From Lichenicola cladoniae (GTDB lineage: Bacteria > Pseudomonadota > Alphaproteobacteria > Acetobacterales > Acetobacteraceae): DNA of 64,000 bases. The position numbers and the translations under genes are program-made. The notes under the pieces are model-generated. The model was not told where the DNA came from. It ran no database searches and saw only the letters and a list, made by a program, of their open reading frames with translations. Position 1 is the first letter of the stretch. Each line of letters begins with the position of its first letter. Below are positions 17,260 through 28,293 of this stretch, piece after piece. Location: the NCBI RefSeq assembly GCF_013201075.1, contig NZ_CP053708.1, positions 1,553,501 to 1,617,500 on the forward strand. The letters are read 5' to 3'.

Positions 17260-19299
17260 TCAGAAGCGCCGAACCTGATCGAGACGACGCAGCCGCAGCG
17301 TGGCACGTTCTCCTGCCAGAACCTGGCCGACCGGGTCATGCAGGCGCCGCCGCCAGTTCGGATGCTCGGTCGTGGTTCCCGGGATATTGGGTTGCTCCTC
17401 GAGGCCGATCGCGTCCTCGGTCGGGATCATCGCCAGTTCGCACGCCGAGGCCCCGACCTGGGCTACCGCCGCATCCACGACCGGGATGAGGTCCCACACC
17501 GCCGGCTCCGGTCCGGCACATGCGCCGCTGGCCTGCATCGCATGCCACAGCGCGCTCCGGTCGGCACGACGCGTGACCAGCTCGGCCTCTTCTTCCTGAA
17601 CCGTGCCGCCCAGTTCAAGACGATGGCGGATATCGACGCCTTTCCACCAGCCGGCGACCGTCGGCAGGTCGTGCGTGCTCGTCATCGCACTGGCCTGCCT
17701 GGTCCACTGCGCCGGCGGCTTGAATGCCTTGTCGTCACGCTCGAACCACAGCACCCGCATCCCGTCGATACCGGCCTCCTGCAGCCGTTCCGGGAAGCCT
17801 TCCGGCACGGTGCCGAGATCCTCGCCCAGCACGATCGCCCGGTTCAGCAGAGATTCCAGCCGGGTGAGCCTGAGCAGGTCGGTTTCCGGCATTTGCAGGT
17901 AGGCACCCTGCGCGGCACTGCGGCCTTCCGGCACGATCCAGAGCCGCTTCAGTCCCATCGCGTGATCGATGCGCACGCCGCCGGCATGCCGCATGGCACC
18001 CTGCAGCATCTCGATGAAGGCTCGGAAACCATGCGCCCGCAGGCCGCGTCCGGAGAAGGCGGTGATGCCCCAGTTCTGCCCGTGCCGCTGCAGCAGGTCG
18101 GGCGGCGCCCCAACCGTCAACCCGACCAGGGACTCGCCCTGCCGGCTCCAGCAATGGCTGCCGCCCGAATCCGTGCCGACCGCGAGATCGGAGATCAGTC
18201 CGATCGGCATTCCGGCCTCTACCGTGGCATCCTGGGCCGCCTTCAGGCCACGGTCGGCGCGATATTGAAGCCAGGCATGGAACGTGACCTCGTCCGGATG
18301 CTGTTCGGTATAGGCGACGGCATCGGGGGCGTGCGGGGAGCGGAACCCTTCCGGCCAGTCCTTCCAGTTCCACGCCTCGCCGCGATCGCGCCAGAGGTGG
18401 GCGTGCAACGCCTCGAACAGGGCGTGCGCCTCGAGCTTGTCGCCCTCGGCTTTCCGCCAGTCATGGAACTCGTCCTCCTCCGACATGCCCAGGTCGAATT
18501 CCCGGCGCAGCCTTGAAAGGCGATCGCGGGCGACGGCGGGCCAGTCCACCAGGTCGAGGCTCTCGAGCCGTGCCGCTTCCTCGCCGGGATCGTCCACCGC
18601 GACATGCAGCACGTTCAGCATGATCCGGCTGGACGGTGCATAGGGGCTGAACCGGTCGGGATCGGCCGAGAACTGCGCGTGGACCGGGCTGATGGTGATC
18701 GCTGCGGCGCCATGCGTTGCCGCCTCGCGTACGAAGATATCGAGTGCCTCGAAATCGCCGACACCCCCGTCGCCGGGTCGCCTTAATGCATAGAGCTGTT
18801 GCGCCAGACCCCAGCACCGGGGCCGGTCGCCAGGCGACGGCTCGGGTGCATTAGCCAGCGCCGAGAGGGCGTCTCCGATCGTGAAGCAGCGATGCGGCGC
18901 AACCGCGACGGTGATTTCGCGCTGGGCAATCTCGAGCTGGTAGTAGCCCGGTTGCTCCGGCAGCTGCAGCCAGGCCTGCCCATCACGGGATATCGCAGTC
19001 CCGGTCGTATCGGTCCCGTCCGCAGCCCTCATCCGCCACGGACCGGCCGCAACCGGAAGCCCGAGGTCCGCACCTGCATCTCCCGTTACCAGGGGTGCCG
19101 GCGCTGCATCCACCTCGTCCATCTTGGAGATCAGCGCGTGCGCCTCCTCCGAACTGGAGGCACCGAGGCCGAGGGCCGCGAGAATGGCGCCGAGGTCGTC
19201 GGGCGCTACGTCGTGTTCCTTGCCGAACGCATCCTGCCACCGTGTCGAGATGCCGGCACGGTCGGCCAGGGTCTTCAGCAGCGCGTCGTCGAAACTCAT
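17260..19299 (-). CDS. malQ: 4-alpha-glucanotransferase (amylomaltase)
   Basis: MalQ (GH77) transfers alpha-1,4-glucan segments between oligosaccharides and releases glucose. The 679-residue length fits the longer bacterial type, with an extra N-terminal domain before the barrel. Catalytic regions are intact: nucleophile Asp in [11 protein letters not shown] (about residue 443), acid/base Glu in [13 protein letters not shown] (about 493), and the third Asp in [14 protein letters not shown]. The GH77 tail signature [20 protein letters not shown] is present. Its ATG overlaps the glgB stop codon (19296-19299), so it is translated as the last gene of a glgE-treS/mak-glgB-malQ unit, trimming or recycling the glucan made there. 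Cytoplasmic. Confidence 0.95.
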   Translation of the reverse strand: MSFDDALLKTLADRAGISTRWQDAFGKEHDVAPDDLGAILAALGLGASSSEEAHALISKMDEVDAAPAPLVTGDAGADLGLPVAAGPWRMRAADGTDTTGTAISRDGQAWLQLPEQPGYYQLEIAQREITVAVAPHRCFTIGDALSALANAPEPSPGDRPRCWGLAQQLYALRRPGDGGVGDFEALDIFVREAATHGAAAITISPVHAQFSADPDRFSPYAPSSRIMLNVLHVAVDDPGEEAARLESLDLVDWPAVARDRLSRLRREFDLGMSEEDEFHDWRKAEGDKLEAHALFEALHAHLWRDRGEAWNWKDWPEGFRSPHAPDAVAYTEQHPDEVTFHAWLQYRADRGLKAAQDATVEAGMPIGLISDLAVGTDSGGSHCWSRQGESLVGLTVGAPPDLLQRHGQNWGITAFSGRGLRAHGFRAFIEMLQGAMRHAGGVRIDHAMGLKRLWIVPEGRSAAQGAYLQMPETDLLRLTRLESLLNRAIVLGEDLGTVPEGFPERLQEAGIDGMRVLWFERDDKAFKPPAQWTRQASAMTSTHDLPTVAGWWKGVDIRHRLELGGTVQEEEAELVTRRADRSALWHAMQASGACAGPEPAVWDLIPVVDAAVAQVGASACELAMIPTEDAIGLEEQPNIPGTTTEHPNWRRRLHDPVGQVLAGERATLRLRRLDQVRRF

Positions 19300-21506
19300 G
19301 ACCGGCCAACCTGTCTCGGCGCGAGGATCAGGGTCGCGAGCGGCGGCAGCGTCAGGGTCAGCGATGCGGGCTGGTCGCCGGTGCCGGTCTGCGATGCCTC
19401 AACGCTGCCATGGTTGCCGACGTCCGAGCCGCCGTAGCGCCCGGAGTCGCTGTTCAGCAGCTCGTCCCAGATCCCGGCCTCGGAGACGCCGAGCGTGTAG
19501 CCGTGACGAACCATCGGCGTGAAGTTGCAGATCACCAGGACCGGCCGCTGGCCGTAATGCCCGAAGCGCAGCCAGGCATAGACGCTCTGCTCGGCATCGT
19601 GCAGCACCACCCAGCGGAAACCGTCCGGATCGGTATCCTTGACGTGCAGCGCAGGCTCGCCGCGATACAGGGTGTTCAGGTCGCGCAGCAGCACCTGCAT
19701 GCCGCGATGGCGCTCGTCGTCCAGGAGCCACCAGTCGAGCCCGGTATCGTGGTTCCATTCCCGGTGCTGCGCGATCTCGCTGCCCATGAACAGCAGCTTC
19801 TTGCCGGGATGGGTCCACATGAAGCCGTAATAGGCACGCAGGTTGGCGAACTTCTGCCACGCGTCGCCCGGCATCTTGCCGATCATCGAGCCTTTTCCGT
19901 ACACCACCTCGTCATGCGAGATCGGCAGGACGAAGCGCTCGGAGAAGGCATAGACCAGGCCGAACGCGATCTCGCCATGATGCCAGCGGCGATTGATCGG
20001 CTCCTCCTCGATGTAGTGCAGGGTGTCGTGCATCCACCCCATGTTCCACTTGAAGTCGAAGCCCAGCCCACCCTCGTCGGCGCTGCGCGTGACCCCGGGG
20101 AAGGAAGTGGATTCCTCGGCGATCAGCACCGCACCCGGTGCGGTCTCGTGCACCGCGCGGCTGAGATCCTGCAGGAAGGCGATGGTTTCGAGGTTCTCGC
20201 GGCCACCGAACTTGTTCGGGACCCACTCGTCGTGCTTGCGGCTGTAGTCGCGATACAACATCGACGCCACCGCATCGACGCGCAGCCCGTCCACGTGGAA
20301 ATGCCGCAACCAGAACAGGCCACCGCCGATCATGAAGCCGCGCACTTCGTTGCGGCCCAGGTTGTAGATGTAGGTGTTCCAATCCTGGTGGTAGCCCTCG
20401 AACGGGTTGCCGTGCTCGTAAAGAGGCGTCCCGTCGAAGTTCGCCAGCCCGTGCGCGTCGGTCGGGAAATGCCCCGGCACCCAATCCAGCAGCACGCCGA
20501 TACCCGCCGCGTGGCACCGATCGACGAAGCCCGCGAACTGGGCCGGCGAGCCGAGGCGCGCGGTGGGGGCGAACTGGCCCAGCACCTGATAGCCCCAGGA
20601 GCCGCCGAACGGATGCTCCATGATCGGCATCAGCTCGATATGGGTGAAGCCCAGTTCGAGGATGTACGGGATCAGCCGGTCACCCAGCAGCTGCCAGCTC
20701 GGCTGGGTGCCGTCATGCGGCAGCCAGGACATCGCGTGCAGCTCGTAGATCGAGATCGGCGCATCGGCGGATTGTGCCGCGGCGCGTCGGTCCATCCAGG
20801 CATGGTCGGTCCACGCAAACGGCGCCGGATCATCGACCACCGAGGCGGTTGCGGGTGGAACCTCGGTCGCCCAGGCGACCGGGTCGGCGCGCCATGGCAG
20901 AATGTTGCCGTCCGGCCCGACCAGCTCGTACTTGTAGGTAGCGCCCGCGGCGACACGCGGCACGAAAAGTTCCCATACGCCGGACTGGCCCCGGACCCGC
21001 ATCGGATGGCGTCGTCCGTCCCAGCCGTTGAACGAGCCGACGACGGACACACGCTGCGCATTCGGCGCCCACACCGCGAAACGCGTGCCGCTGACGCCGT
21101 CGACCGCAAGCACGTGCGCGCCGAGCACCTGCGCCAGGTCGCGATGCCGGCCTTCCGAGATCAGGTAGATGTCGAGGTCGCCGAGCTGCACGGGAAACGC
21201 GTACGGATCCTCGGTCTCCTGGATCGTCTCGCCACCCATCCCGTCGGGCACGAAGCTGCGCAGGAGATAGGGCAGGTCGGTCTCGACGGTGCCTGACCAC
21301 AGCCCGTCCGCATGGATGCGGGCAAGCGTGCCGCGCACCGTCCCGGTGACGGCATCGACCACGTCGACGCGCCCGGCGTCCGGCAGGAAGGCGCGTATCG
21401 CAAAGCCGCCAGCGACCGGGTGCGGGCCGAGCAGTGAGAACGGATCCCCGTGCCGGGCGCGCACGAACGAGTCGACGGCGCCCGGATGCGGCAGATGATC
21501 AACCAT
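19296..21506 (-). CDS. glgB: 1,4-alpha-glucan branching enzyme
   Basis: GlgB (GH13) cuts alpha-1,4 chains and reattaches them by alpha-1,6 bonds. The protein is 736 residues, the usual size for the form with two N-terminal beta-sandwich (CBM48) domains. Seen: [27 protein letters not shown] (CBM48), then the barrel with [15 protein letters not shown], nucleophile Asp in [18 protein letters not shown] (about residue 409), acid/base Glu in [14 protein letters not shown] (about 459), and [15 protein letters not shown] with the third catalytic Asp. The start overlaps the stop of the upstream treS-maltokinase gene by eight bases, and the end overlaps malQ, so all are co-translated. In GlgE-pathway operons GlgB branches the maltosyl-extended chains. 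Confidence 0.97.
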   Translation of the reverse strand: MVDHLPHPGAVDSFVRARHGDPFSLLGPHPVAGGFAIRAFLPDAGRVDVVDAVTGTVRGTLARIHADGLWSGTVETDLPYLLRSFVPDGMGGETIQETEDPYAFPVQLGDLDIYLISEGRHRDLAQVLGAHVLAVDGVSGTRFAVWAPNAQRVSVVGSFNGWDGRRHPMRVRGQSGVWELFVPRVAAGATYKYELVGPDGNILPWRADPVAWATEVPPATASVVDDPAPFAWTDHAWMDRRAAAQSADAPISIYELHAMSWLPHDGTQPSWQLLGDRLIPYILELGFTHIELMPIMEHPFGGSWGYQVLGQFAPTARLGSPAQFAGFVDRCHAAGIGVLLDWVPGHFPTDAHGLANFDGTPLYEHGNPFEGYHQDWNTYIYNLGRNEVRGFMIGGGLFWLRHFHVDGLRVDAVASMLYRDYSRKHDEWVPNKFGGRENLETIAFLQDLSRAVHETAPGAVLIAEESTSFPGVTRSADEGGLGFDFKWNMGWMHDTLHYIEEEPINRRWHHGEIAFGLVYAFSERFVLPISHDEVVYGKGSMIGKMPGDAWQKFANLRAYYGFMWTHPGKKLLFMGSEIAQHREWNHDTGLDWWLLDDERHRGMQVLLRDLNTLYRGEPALHVKDTDPDGFRWVVLHDAEQSVYAWLRFGHYGQRPVLVICNFTPMVRHGYTLGVSEAGIWDELLNSDSGRYGGSDVGNHGSVEASQTGTGDQPASLTLTLPPLATLILAPRQVGRS

Positions 21507-24500
21507 TGGCAGTATCTCCGGCGCCGAGCAGTCGGGTCGCGATCTGGTCGAGGCCGTTCAGGGGAATGCCGATCCAGTCCGGCCGGTTGTCCGCCTCGTA
21601 GCGGATCTCGTAGGCGGCCTTCTCCAGCAGGAACAGGTCGAGCAGGGCCTGCTCCGCCTCGGGCTGGACCCAAGGGTTGCTGCTGGCCAGCAGCACGTCG
21701 CGATAGGCTTCCAGGAAGTCGGCGCCGGCGGAGATGCGGAACCGTGCGATCAGCTTGTCGCGACGGTCGTTGACCCGCTCGTTGGTGCTGTGCAGGCGCG
21801 ACGATGCGGTCGCCGCCGCATAGTCGAACGAGCGCAGCATGCCCGCCACGTCGCGAAGGCCGGAGGAATGCGCACGGCGCTGCTCCATGGTCTTCGCGGG
21901 CTCGCCCTCGAAGTCGATCAGGTAGGCATCGCCACCGACCACCAGCACCTGGCCGAGATGGAAGTCCCCATGCACCCGGGTCCGCAGCGCGCCGATGCCG
22001 GTGCCGGCCAGCCGCCTGGCCAGCCCGTGCAGCTGCTCGTGCTGCCCGACCACGCGACGCGCCACGATGGCGATGGCATCGTCTTCCGGACCATCGACCA
22101 GCGGGCGCAGGGCGGCGACAGCGCGGTCGATCTGCTCGATCGCGCCCTCGGCCCAGGCCTGCAGATCGGCGTCCGTCACGAGTTCCGGCTTGAAGGCCGG
22201 ATCCGATGTCGGAGCTGCAAGGACGTCGTGGAGCTGCGCCAGGCGCTTGCCGAGCGCATGCGCGAAGCTCGCATAGTTGCTGTAGAGGTCGGTCTGCAAT
22301 TCATGCTCGGCGCCGGCGCTGGCCGTATCCGGTATGTCGGCCAGCGTGTCCTCGGCAGCCCGTGCCAGGTATTCGAGCGTCCACTGCCAGCCATCGCCCT
22401 GGTTGCGAACGAAGCCCTGCACCAGCACCAGCGTGTTCGGCGTGCCGTCTGCATCGTAGCGGGTGACCTCGCCGTACAGCGGCGGGCTGTTGGCATAGCC
22501 GCGCTCGGTCAGGGTGCGGGAGATCTCGGCTTCCGGGTGGATACCGGACAGCACCTTGCGCACGACCTTGAGCACCAGCTGGTCGTCGATGATCTGCGAA
22601 CTGTTCGATTGCTCCGCCGACAACCGGCGGATATGCATCTCGGCCGGCCGCTCGATCTCGGCCAGGCGTGCGGTCTTGCGGAACTCGATCCGCTGCCCGG
22701 CTGCCTTGCCGTCCAGTTCGATCGTCGCATCGGCGGCGATCAGGTCGAGCACGGCCGTGGTGAAATCGTCGGTCGCGAACCCGTCGGTGACGTAGCCTAC
22801 CAGCGGACCGCGACGGATGCGGGTCAGTGCCAGCTGCTGCGCAAGCGGGATGCAATTATCCTCGCGCGCCACGCCAAGCGGCAGGCAGTAACGCTCGACC
22901 CGGTCTCCCACGGCCACGTCGATCTCGGTCAGCAGCGACCTGTTGTCGCGATCGTCGCTCAGCGGCACCACGTAGGCGAGCGTGGCGCTCCGGAACGCCT
23001 CGCTCTTGGACGAGAACCAGCGCCGCTTCGGCAGGTAGGCCGGCAGCACTTCCTTCTCGATCAGGTCACGCGCTGCGCCCATGCCGATCTCGGTCATCTG
23101 GTTGCGCACGACGATGGTCGACAGGTCGGGCAGGGGCTCCGGGGTCGGGGTATGCCAGCTGGGCAAGGCCTGCTCGGCGGCCAGCATGAACCAGTAGAAG
23201 CCATACGGCGGCAGCGTGAGCAGATAGGTGAGCTGGCCGATCGGCGGGAAGATCGAGCCGCCGATGATGTCGACCGGAACCCGGCCGTTGAAGGCGCCGA
23301 GATCGAGTTCCACCGCCTGCGCGGAACGGGACAGGTTGTAGACGCACAGCAGCGTCTCGTTATGGCCTTCGAGCCCGTCGAGGTCGCGCAGGTAGGCCAG
23401 CACCTTGCGGTTGCCCGGATACAGGAAGCTCTGGGTGCCGCGGCCGAATGCGCGGTGGCGCTTGCGCACCTCCAGCATGCGACGCATCCAGTTCAGCAGC
23501 GAATGCTGGTCGGCTGACTGCGCCTCGACGTTGACCGACTGGTAGCCATAGATCGGGTCCATGATCGGCGGCATCACCAGCCCGGCCGGATCCGCGCGCG
23601 AGAACCCGCCATTGCGGTCGATCGACCACTGCATTGGCGTACGAACGCCGTCGCGGTCGCCGAGATAGATGTTGTCGCCCATCCCGATCTCGTCGCCGTA
23701 ATAGATGACCGGGGTGCCGGGCATCGACAGCAGCAGGCCGTTCATCAGCTCGATGCGACGGCGGTCGTGCTGCATCAGCGGCGATAGCCGGCGGCGGATG
23801 CCGAGATTGATGCGCGCGCGCTTGTCCGACGCGTAGGTTTCCCACAGATAGTCGCGCTCCGACGAGGTCACCATCTCGAGCGTCAGCTCGTCATGGTTGC
23901 GCAGGAACACCGCCCACTGGCAGTTGTCCGGTATCGCCGGGGTCTGGCGCATGATGTCGGTGATCGGGAAGCGATCCTCGCGTGCGATCGCCATGTACAT
24001 CCGCGGCATCAGCGGGAAGTGGAAGGACATGTGGCATTCGTCGCCCTCGCCGAAATAGGCCTGGGCATCCTCCGGCCACATGTTCGCCTCCGCGAGCAGC
24101 ATGCGTCCCGGGGCGTAGGAGTCGATCTCGGCGCGGATGCGCTTGATGATGACGTGGGTCTCGGGAAGGTTCTCGTTGTTGGTCCCGTCGCGCTCGATCA
24201 GATAGGGCACCGCGTCGAGCCGGAGCCCGTCGATGCCGATATCGAGCCAGAAGCGCATCGCCGACAGCACCTCGTCCATGACCGCCGGATTGTCGAAGTT
24301 CAGGTCCGGCTGGTGGCTGTAGAAGCGATGCCAGTAATAGGCCTTGGCTTCCTCGTCCCAGGTCCAGTTCGACTTCTCGGTATCGCAGAAGATGATGCGG
24401 GTGCCGATGTACAGCGTGTCGGTGTCCGACCATACGTAGAAGTCGCGCTCCGGCGAGCCGGCCGGCGCCTTGCGTGCACGCTGGAACCAGCTGTGCTGGT

Positions 24501-24846
24501 CCGAGGTGTGGTTGATGACCAGCTCGGTGATGACACGGAGCCCGCGCTCGTGCGCCGCGACCACGAAGCGGCGCACGTCGTGCAGCGTGCCGTATTCCGG
24601 ATGCACGCCGCGATAGTCCGAGATGTCGTAGCCGTCGTCGCGACGCGGGCTCGGGTAGAACGGCAGCATCCAGATCGCGGTGACGCCCAGATCGACGATG
24701 TAGTCCAGCTTCTGGAGCAGTCCCTCGAAATCGCCGACGCCGTCATTGTTGGCGTCGAAGAAGGATTTCAGATGGACCTGGTAGATCACCGCATCCTTGT
24801 ACCAGAGCGGATCCTCGATCGGCGGCAAAGTCGCTTGATTGGTCAT
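21499..24846 (-). CDS. treS: Trehalose synthase / maltokinase fusion (TreS-Mak)
   Basis: A 1115-residue fusion. Residues 1 to about 560 are TreS (GH13_16), which isomerises trehalose and maltose: opening [18 protein letters not shown], nucleophile Asp211 ([10 protein letters not shown]), acid/base Glu253 ([10 protein letters not shown]) and Asp319 ([11 protein letters not shown]). The part from about 580 on is maltokinase (Pep2/Mak), an aminoglycoside-phosphotransferase-like kinase making maltose-1-phosphate; it shows [15 protein letters not shown] at its start and the catalytic loop [10 protein letters not shown] followed by YLIDFEGEP around residues 955-985. In the GlgE pathway this supplies the donor for GlgE. 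The gene follows glgE after 63 bases and overlaps glgB. The fusion is known in several proteobacteria and lets maltose pass directly between the two active sites. Confidence 0.96.
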   Translation of the reverse strand: MTNQATLPPIEDPLWYKDAVIYQVHLKSFFDANNDGVGDFEGLLQKLDYIVDLGVTAIWMLPFYPSPRRDDGYDISDYRGVHPEYGTLHDVRRFVVAAHERGLRVITELVINHTSDQHSWFQRARKAPAGSPERDFYVWSDTDTLYIGTRIIFCDTEKSNWTWDEEAKAYYWHRFYSHQPDLNFDNPAVMDEVLSAMRFWLDIGIDGLRLDAVPYLIERDGTNNENLPETHVIIKRIRAEIDSYAPGRMLLAEANMWPEDAQAYFGEGDECHMSFHFPLMPRMYMAIAREDRFPITDIMRQTPAIPDNCQWAVFLRNHDELTLEMVTSSERDYLWETYASDKRARINLGIRRRLSPLMQHDRRRIELMNGLLLSMPGTPVIYYGDEIGMGDNIYLGDRDGVRTPMQWSIDRNGGFSRADPAGLVMPPIMDPIYGYQSVNVEAQSADQHSLLNWMRRMLEVRKRHRAFGRGTQSFLYPGNRKVLAYLRDLDGLEGHNETLLCVYNLSRSAQAVELDLGAFNGRVPVDIIGGSIFPPIGQLTYLLTLPPYGFYWFMLAAEQALPSWHTPTPEPLPDLSTIVVRNQMTEIGMGAARDLIEKEVLPAYLPKRRWFSSKSEAFRSATLAYVVPLSDDRDNRSLLTEIDVAVGDRVERYCLPLGVAREDNCIPLAQQLALTRIRRGPLVGYVTDGFATDDFTTAVLDLIAADATIELDGKAAGQRIEFRKTARLAEIERPAEMHIRRLSAEQSNSSQIIDDQLVLKVVRKVLSGIHPEAEISRTLTERGYANSPPLYGEVTRYDADGTPNTLVLVQGFVRNQGDGWQWTLEYLARAAEDTLADIPDTASAGAEHELQTDLYSNYASFAHALGKRLAQLHDVLAAPTSDPAFKPELVTDADLQAWAEGAIEQIDRAVAALRPLVDGPEDDAIAIVARRVVGQHEQLHGLARRLAGTGIGALRTRVHGDFHLGQVLVVGGDAYLIDFEGEPAKTMEQRRAHSSGLRDVAGMLRSFDYAAATASSRLHSTNERVNDRRDKLIARFRISAGADFLEAYRDVLLASSNPWVQPEAEQALLDLFLLEKAAYEIRYEADNRPDWIGIPLNGLDQIATRLLGAGDTANG

Positions 24847-24909
24847 GGAGGGTTAAAGTCCCGGAGGATGGATTGCTGGGCTCGGATAGCGACTGGCCGG
24901 CGCGGACGG

Positions 24910-27900
24910 TCAGGAAGCAGGTGTGGCACGCCAGATCAGGTACGGCTGCTCCGGCGTCAAGGTGATGTCGTGGTATTTTCCGGACAGGGTGAAGCGGCTG
25001 TCGCCCACCAGGTCCTCCAGCTCCAGCGTCGCCTGCTCGGGAAGCGCCCATTTCCACAGCGGCAATTCGATCCGTGCCTGCTGGACATGATTGGGGTCCA
25101 GGCTGATCGCCACCAGGATGGTGTTGCTCCGGTCCGACGTGGCCTTCTCGAAGAACAGGATCGCATCGTTGGCCGCCGGCAGGAACGAGATGCCGTGGTG
25201 TGTGCGAAGCGCCGGGTTCTGGTTGCGGATCGCATTGAGCCTGGTGATCTCGGCGACGATGTTGCCGGGCCGGTCCCAGTCCCAGGTGCGGATCTGGAAT
25301 TTCTCGCTGTCGAGATACTCCTCCTTGCCCGGCGCCAGCTTGGTGCCTTCGCACAGCTCGAAGCCGTTATAGACGCCCCATAGCCCGGACAGCGTCGCGG
25401 CGGCGGCGGCACGGATCAGGAAGGCGCCGCGCGTGGTGTCCTGCAGGAAGGCCGGGTTGATATCCGGCGTGTTCACGAAAAAATGCGGCCGGAAGAAGTC
25501 GCGCGGTGCTTCGGTGGTCAGCTGCGTGAGGTACTCGGTCAGCTCCACCTTGGTGTTGCGCCAGGTGAAGTAGGTGTAGCTCTGGCTGAACCCGACCTTG
25601 CCCAGCCGGTTCATCACCTTCGGCCGCGTGAACGCCTCGGCCAGGAACGCCGCATCCGGATAGCGCGCACGCACCTCGCCGATCATCCACTGCCAGAACG
25701 GGAACGGCTTGGTGTGCGGGTTGTCAACCCGGAACAGCCGGATGCCCTGCTCGCACCAGAACAGCACGACGTTCGCCAGCGCCAGCCACAAATCGGGCAC
25801 GCTGCCGCCGGCATAGAAATCGACGTTGACGATGTCCTGGTATTTCTTCGGCGGGTTCTCGGCGTAGCGGATGGTGCCGTCGGGACGCCAGTCGAACCAG
25901 TCCTTGTGGTCGCGCAGCCAGGGATGGTCGGGCGAGCACTGGATCGCGAAATCCAGCGCCAGTTCCAGCCCATGTGCTTCCGCGGCCTCACGCAGATGCA
26001 GGAAGTCGGCAAGCGTTCCCAGCTCGGCATGGATGCCGTCATGGCCGCCATCCGCCGCGCCCACCGCGTACGGGCTGCCGACATCCTGCGGACCCGGGGT
26101 CAGCGTGTTGTTGGGGCCCTTGCGGTTGGTGCTGCCGATCGGATGGATCGGCGGGAAATACAGCACGTCGAAGCCCATCGCGCGCACCCGCGGCAGATGC
26201 CGCTCGACGTCTCGGAAGGTGCCGTGGCGCGTCGGATCGTCGGCCATCGAACGCGGGAAGACTTCGTACCAGCTTGCGAATCCCGCGCCGGTGCGTTCCG
26301 CATCCACCGGGATCTCGGCGCTCACGATGCTGAATGGCCGTGCATCGGCGGCGTGCATCAGCAGCGCGACGTCGTCCGAAAGCAGGATGGACCGCCTGGC
26401 ATCCTCGTCCGCGGCGTCGAGGCTGGCCAGCAACGTGTCGAGCGTCGTGTGCCCGCGTGCGGCAGCGTCGCGGATGTGCCCGATACCCTCGAGGATCTCG
26501 AGCGAGGTCGGCACGCCGGCATTATGCTTGGCGGCAAGTTCGTGATGGAACGTGCCCCACACGTCGCGCCATGCCTCGACGCGATAGAGATGCATGCCGC
26601 GGGTTTCCAGCGGGAAGGACGCCTGCCATCGGTCGTTGCCGAGCAGCCGCATCGGCGCTTCCTGCCAGGTCTCGCTCAGCGCCTCGGACGGTCCCTGCCA
26701 CTGCAGCGCCACCGCGAGCACATCGTGCCCGTCGCCGATCACGTCGATCTCGACGTCGACCAGCTCGCCGGCGGTCCGCTTGACCGGGAACAGGCCGCCA
26801 TCCACCGCCGGGGTCGGCGCCTCGAGGGCCAGGCGGGGCCAATGCCCGGCACGCACCGCGAAGTCGCTGTCGAGCGGTAGCGGCGTGCCCTTGCCGAGAC
26901 GCGTGGCGCGAAAGGCGTGGAGCGCGCCGGGTGCCAGGGTGAGAATGTGGCCTGGCACCAGCTTGTCATGCCCGGGCGACGGATCGGTACCGTCGAGTGG
27001 CGCGAACGGCGAGAATGCACCGCCGGTGGCCGGCAGCACCGATGCGGGATCCCAGGATACCGTACGGTCGCTGTGCATGTTCAGGACCAGCAAGGTCGCA
27101 TCGTGACTGTTGCGCGGGTCGTCGGTGTTGCCACGCAGGATCGCGCTCACCGGTTGTCCCGGCGCGGACAGCATGCGCGGCGCCCCGAGATCGGCCAGGT
27201 GGGTGGCGATGTGGGACAGCGCAGCGAGGTCGGCCGTCTGTGCGAGCGATGCAGGCAGGATCCAGCCGATCCCCTCGGCGACCGCGAAACTCAAAGTCCG
27301 CATCGTGGCGGCGTCATCCGATCCGGTTCCAGCCGGCGCCCGGTTCGACGGCAGTTGGGCCAGCACCGGCGCTACCTGGCGCAGGATCTCGAGTTCACGG
27401 GCAAACCAGCTCGCGTGCCAGTCCCACCAGGCCAGCGAGGACAGCACGCCATCCAGCTGCAAGCCGGCAAGTCCGGCAAGCTCGTCCCAGGACGTGCCTG
27501 TGGTGTCTGCGATCAACAGCAGATCGGGCGCAGCCTTGCGTACTGCCTGCAGCAGCGGCCGCTTCAATCCGGCAGGGATTGCCGAGATGCCCCGCAGCAG
27601 CACGCCGGCTAAGCCTTGCGGTGCCAGGCCGGCCAGCGATGCGCCCCAGAAGGTACCGAGCGCCTCAGCCGATTGCGCGTCGTGCAGCGCAGCCTCGGCG
27701 ATCGTGTCGGAGACGCCGTGCCTCGGATCGAGTGCGCGGTCGCGGCTCGGCTGCGGAAACAGGTCCGGGTGGGCCAGGGCGACACTGCCCGCGGCGACCA
27801 CGCGATCGATGATGAGATCGGCCAGGATGGGATAGCCGAAGCCGGACACGGACTGGATGGCCGGTCCGACGTCGATCGTGTCGACGAGGCCGGGCGTCGC

Positions 27901-28134
27901 GTCGCCGAGAAACAGGTCCTGGACCAGGAGCCCGTCAAAGCCTGCGGGTAACGCCACGGGAACGTCCCGCGCGCTGGACTGCAGCAGCCGGGACGGCGTT
28001 CGTCCTGCCGACTCGGTCAGGACAGGCTTTGCGGGAATCCCCTGGTCAACACCGCGTCCGACCGGTTCGATCACGTCCATCTTGTCCCCGACGCTGCAGT
28101 TGGCATGACACGAGCGCGGCCGACAGACCGACAT
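24910..28134 (-). CDS. glgE: Alpha-1,4-glucan:maltose-1-phosphate maltosyltransferase, long form
   Basis: GlgE (GH13_3) adds maltosyl units from alpha-maltose-1-phosphate to glucan. The typical enzyme is about 660-700 residues; here it is 1074. The canonical part starts near residue 405 (PAVDGGLFPVKRTAGELVDVE), continues with SRFASWYEVFPRSM-like sequence, YFPPIHPIGSTNRKGPNNTL, nucleophile Asp in GIRLFRVDNPHTKPFPFW (about 802) and Glu in AAFLAEAFTRPKVM (about 833), and ends with a beta domain. The first roughly 400 residues resemble a worn alpha-amylase-like barrel and beta domain without recognisable catalytic residues. Two starts are possible: ATG 28134, or ATG 28080 (MDVIEPVG), which has GGGGA just upstream. 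First gene of the glucan operon, behind a sigma-EcfG promoter. Confidence 0.95.
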   Translation of the reverse strand: MSVCRPRSCHANCSVGDKMDVIEPVGRGVDQGIPAKPVLTESAGRTPSRLLQSSARDVPVALPAGFDGLLVQDLFLGDATPGLVDTIDVGPAIQSVSGFGYPILADLIIDRVVAAGSVALAHPDLFPQPSRDRALDPRHGVSDTIAEAALHDAQSAEALGTFWGASLAGLAPQGLAGVLLRGISAIPAGLKRPLLQAVRKAAPDLLLIADTTGTSWDELAGLAGLQLDGVLSSLAWWDWHASWFARELEILRQVAPVLAQLPSNRAPAGTGSDDAATMRTLSFAVAEGIGWILPASLAQTADLAALSHIATHLADLGAPRMLSAPGQPVSAILRGNTDDPRNSHDATLLVLNMHSDRTVSWDPASVLPATGGAFSPFAPLDGTDPSPGHDKLVPGHILTLAPGALHAFRATRLGKGTPLPLDSDFAVRAGHWPRLALEAPTPAVDGGLFPVKRTAGELVDVEIDVIGDGHDVLAVALQWQGPSEALSETWQEAPMRLLGNDRWQASFPLETRGMHLYRVEAWRDVWGTFHHELAAKHNAGVPTSLEILEGIGHIRDAAARGHTTLDTLLASLDAADEDARRSILLSDDVALLMHAADARPFSIVSAEIPVDAERTGAGFASWYEVFPRSMADDPTRHGTFRDVERHLPRVRAMGFDVLYFPPIHPIGSTNRKGPNNTLTPGPQDVGSPYAVGAADGGHDGIHAELGTLADFLHLREAAEAHGLELALDFAIQCSPDHPWLRDHKDWFDWRPDGTIRYAENPPKKYQDIVNVDFYAGGSVPDLWLALANVVLFWCEQGIRLFRVDNPHTKPFPFWQWMIGEVRARYPDAAFLAEAFTRPKVMNRLGKVGFSQSYTYFTWRNTKVELTEYLTQLTTEAPRDFFRPHFFVNTPDINPAFLQDTTRGAFLIRAAAAATLSGLWGVYNGFELCEGTKLAPGKEEYLDSEKFQIRTWDWDRPGNIVAEITRLNAIRNQNPALRTHHGISFLPAANDAILFFEKATSDRSNTILVAISLDPNHVQQARIELPLWKWALPEQATLELEDLVGDSRFTLSGKYHDITLTPEQPYLIWRATPAS

Positions 28135-28213
28135 CGCGACGATCCTCGAACGAGGCCGATGTCATGAACCATTGAACGGACCATATCCATGGAACCCGCC
28201 TGGCTTCGGGCCG

Positions 28214-28239
28214 AACGTCGCGTCGCTCGGCGCGGTTCC
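28214..28239 (-). promoter_or_regulatory. Sigma-EcfG (general stress) promoter of glgE operon
   Basis: On the minus strand GGAAC (28239-28235) is followed after exactly 17 bases by CGTT (28217-28214), the known GGAAC-N16/17-CGTT consensus of alphaproteobacterial EcfG sigma factors. Transcription would start near 28206, 70-125 bases before the two possible glgE starts. It sits between phyR and glgE, so the stress sigma factor made from this locus can drive the glucan/trehalose operon directly. Confidence 0.75.
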
Positions 28240-28293
28240 ACGGTCTTCCAGACAAACCACCAGCCGCCGAGCGGGACGGCTGGATAACTGTGA

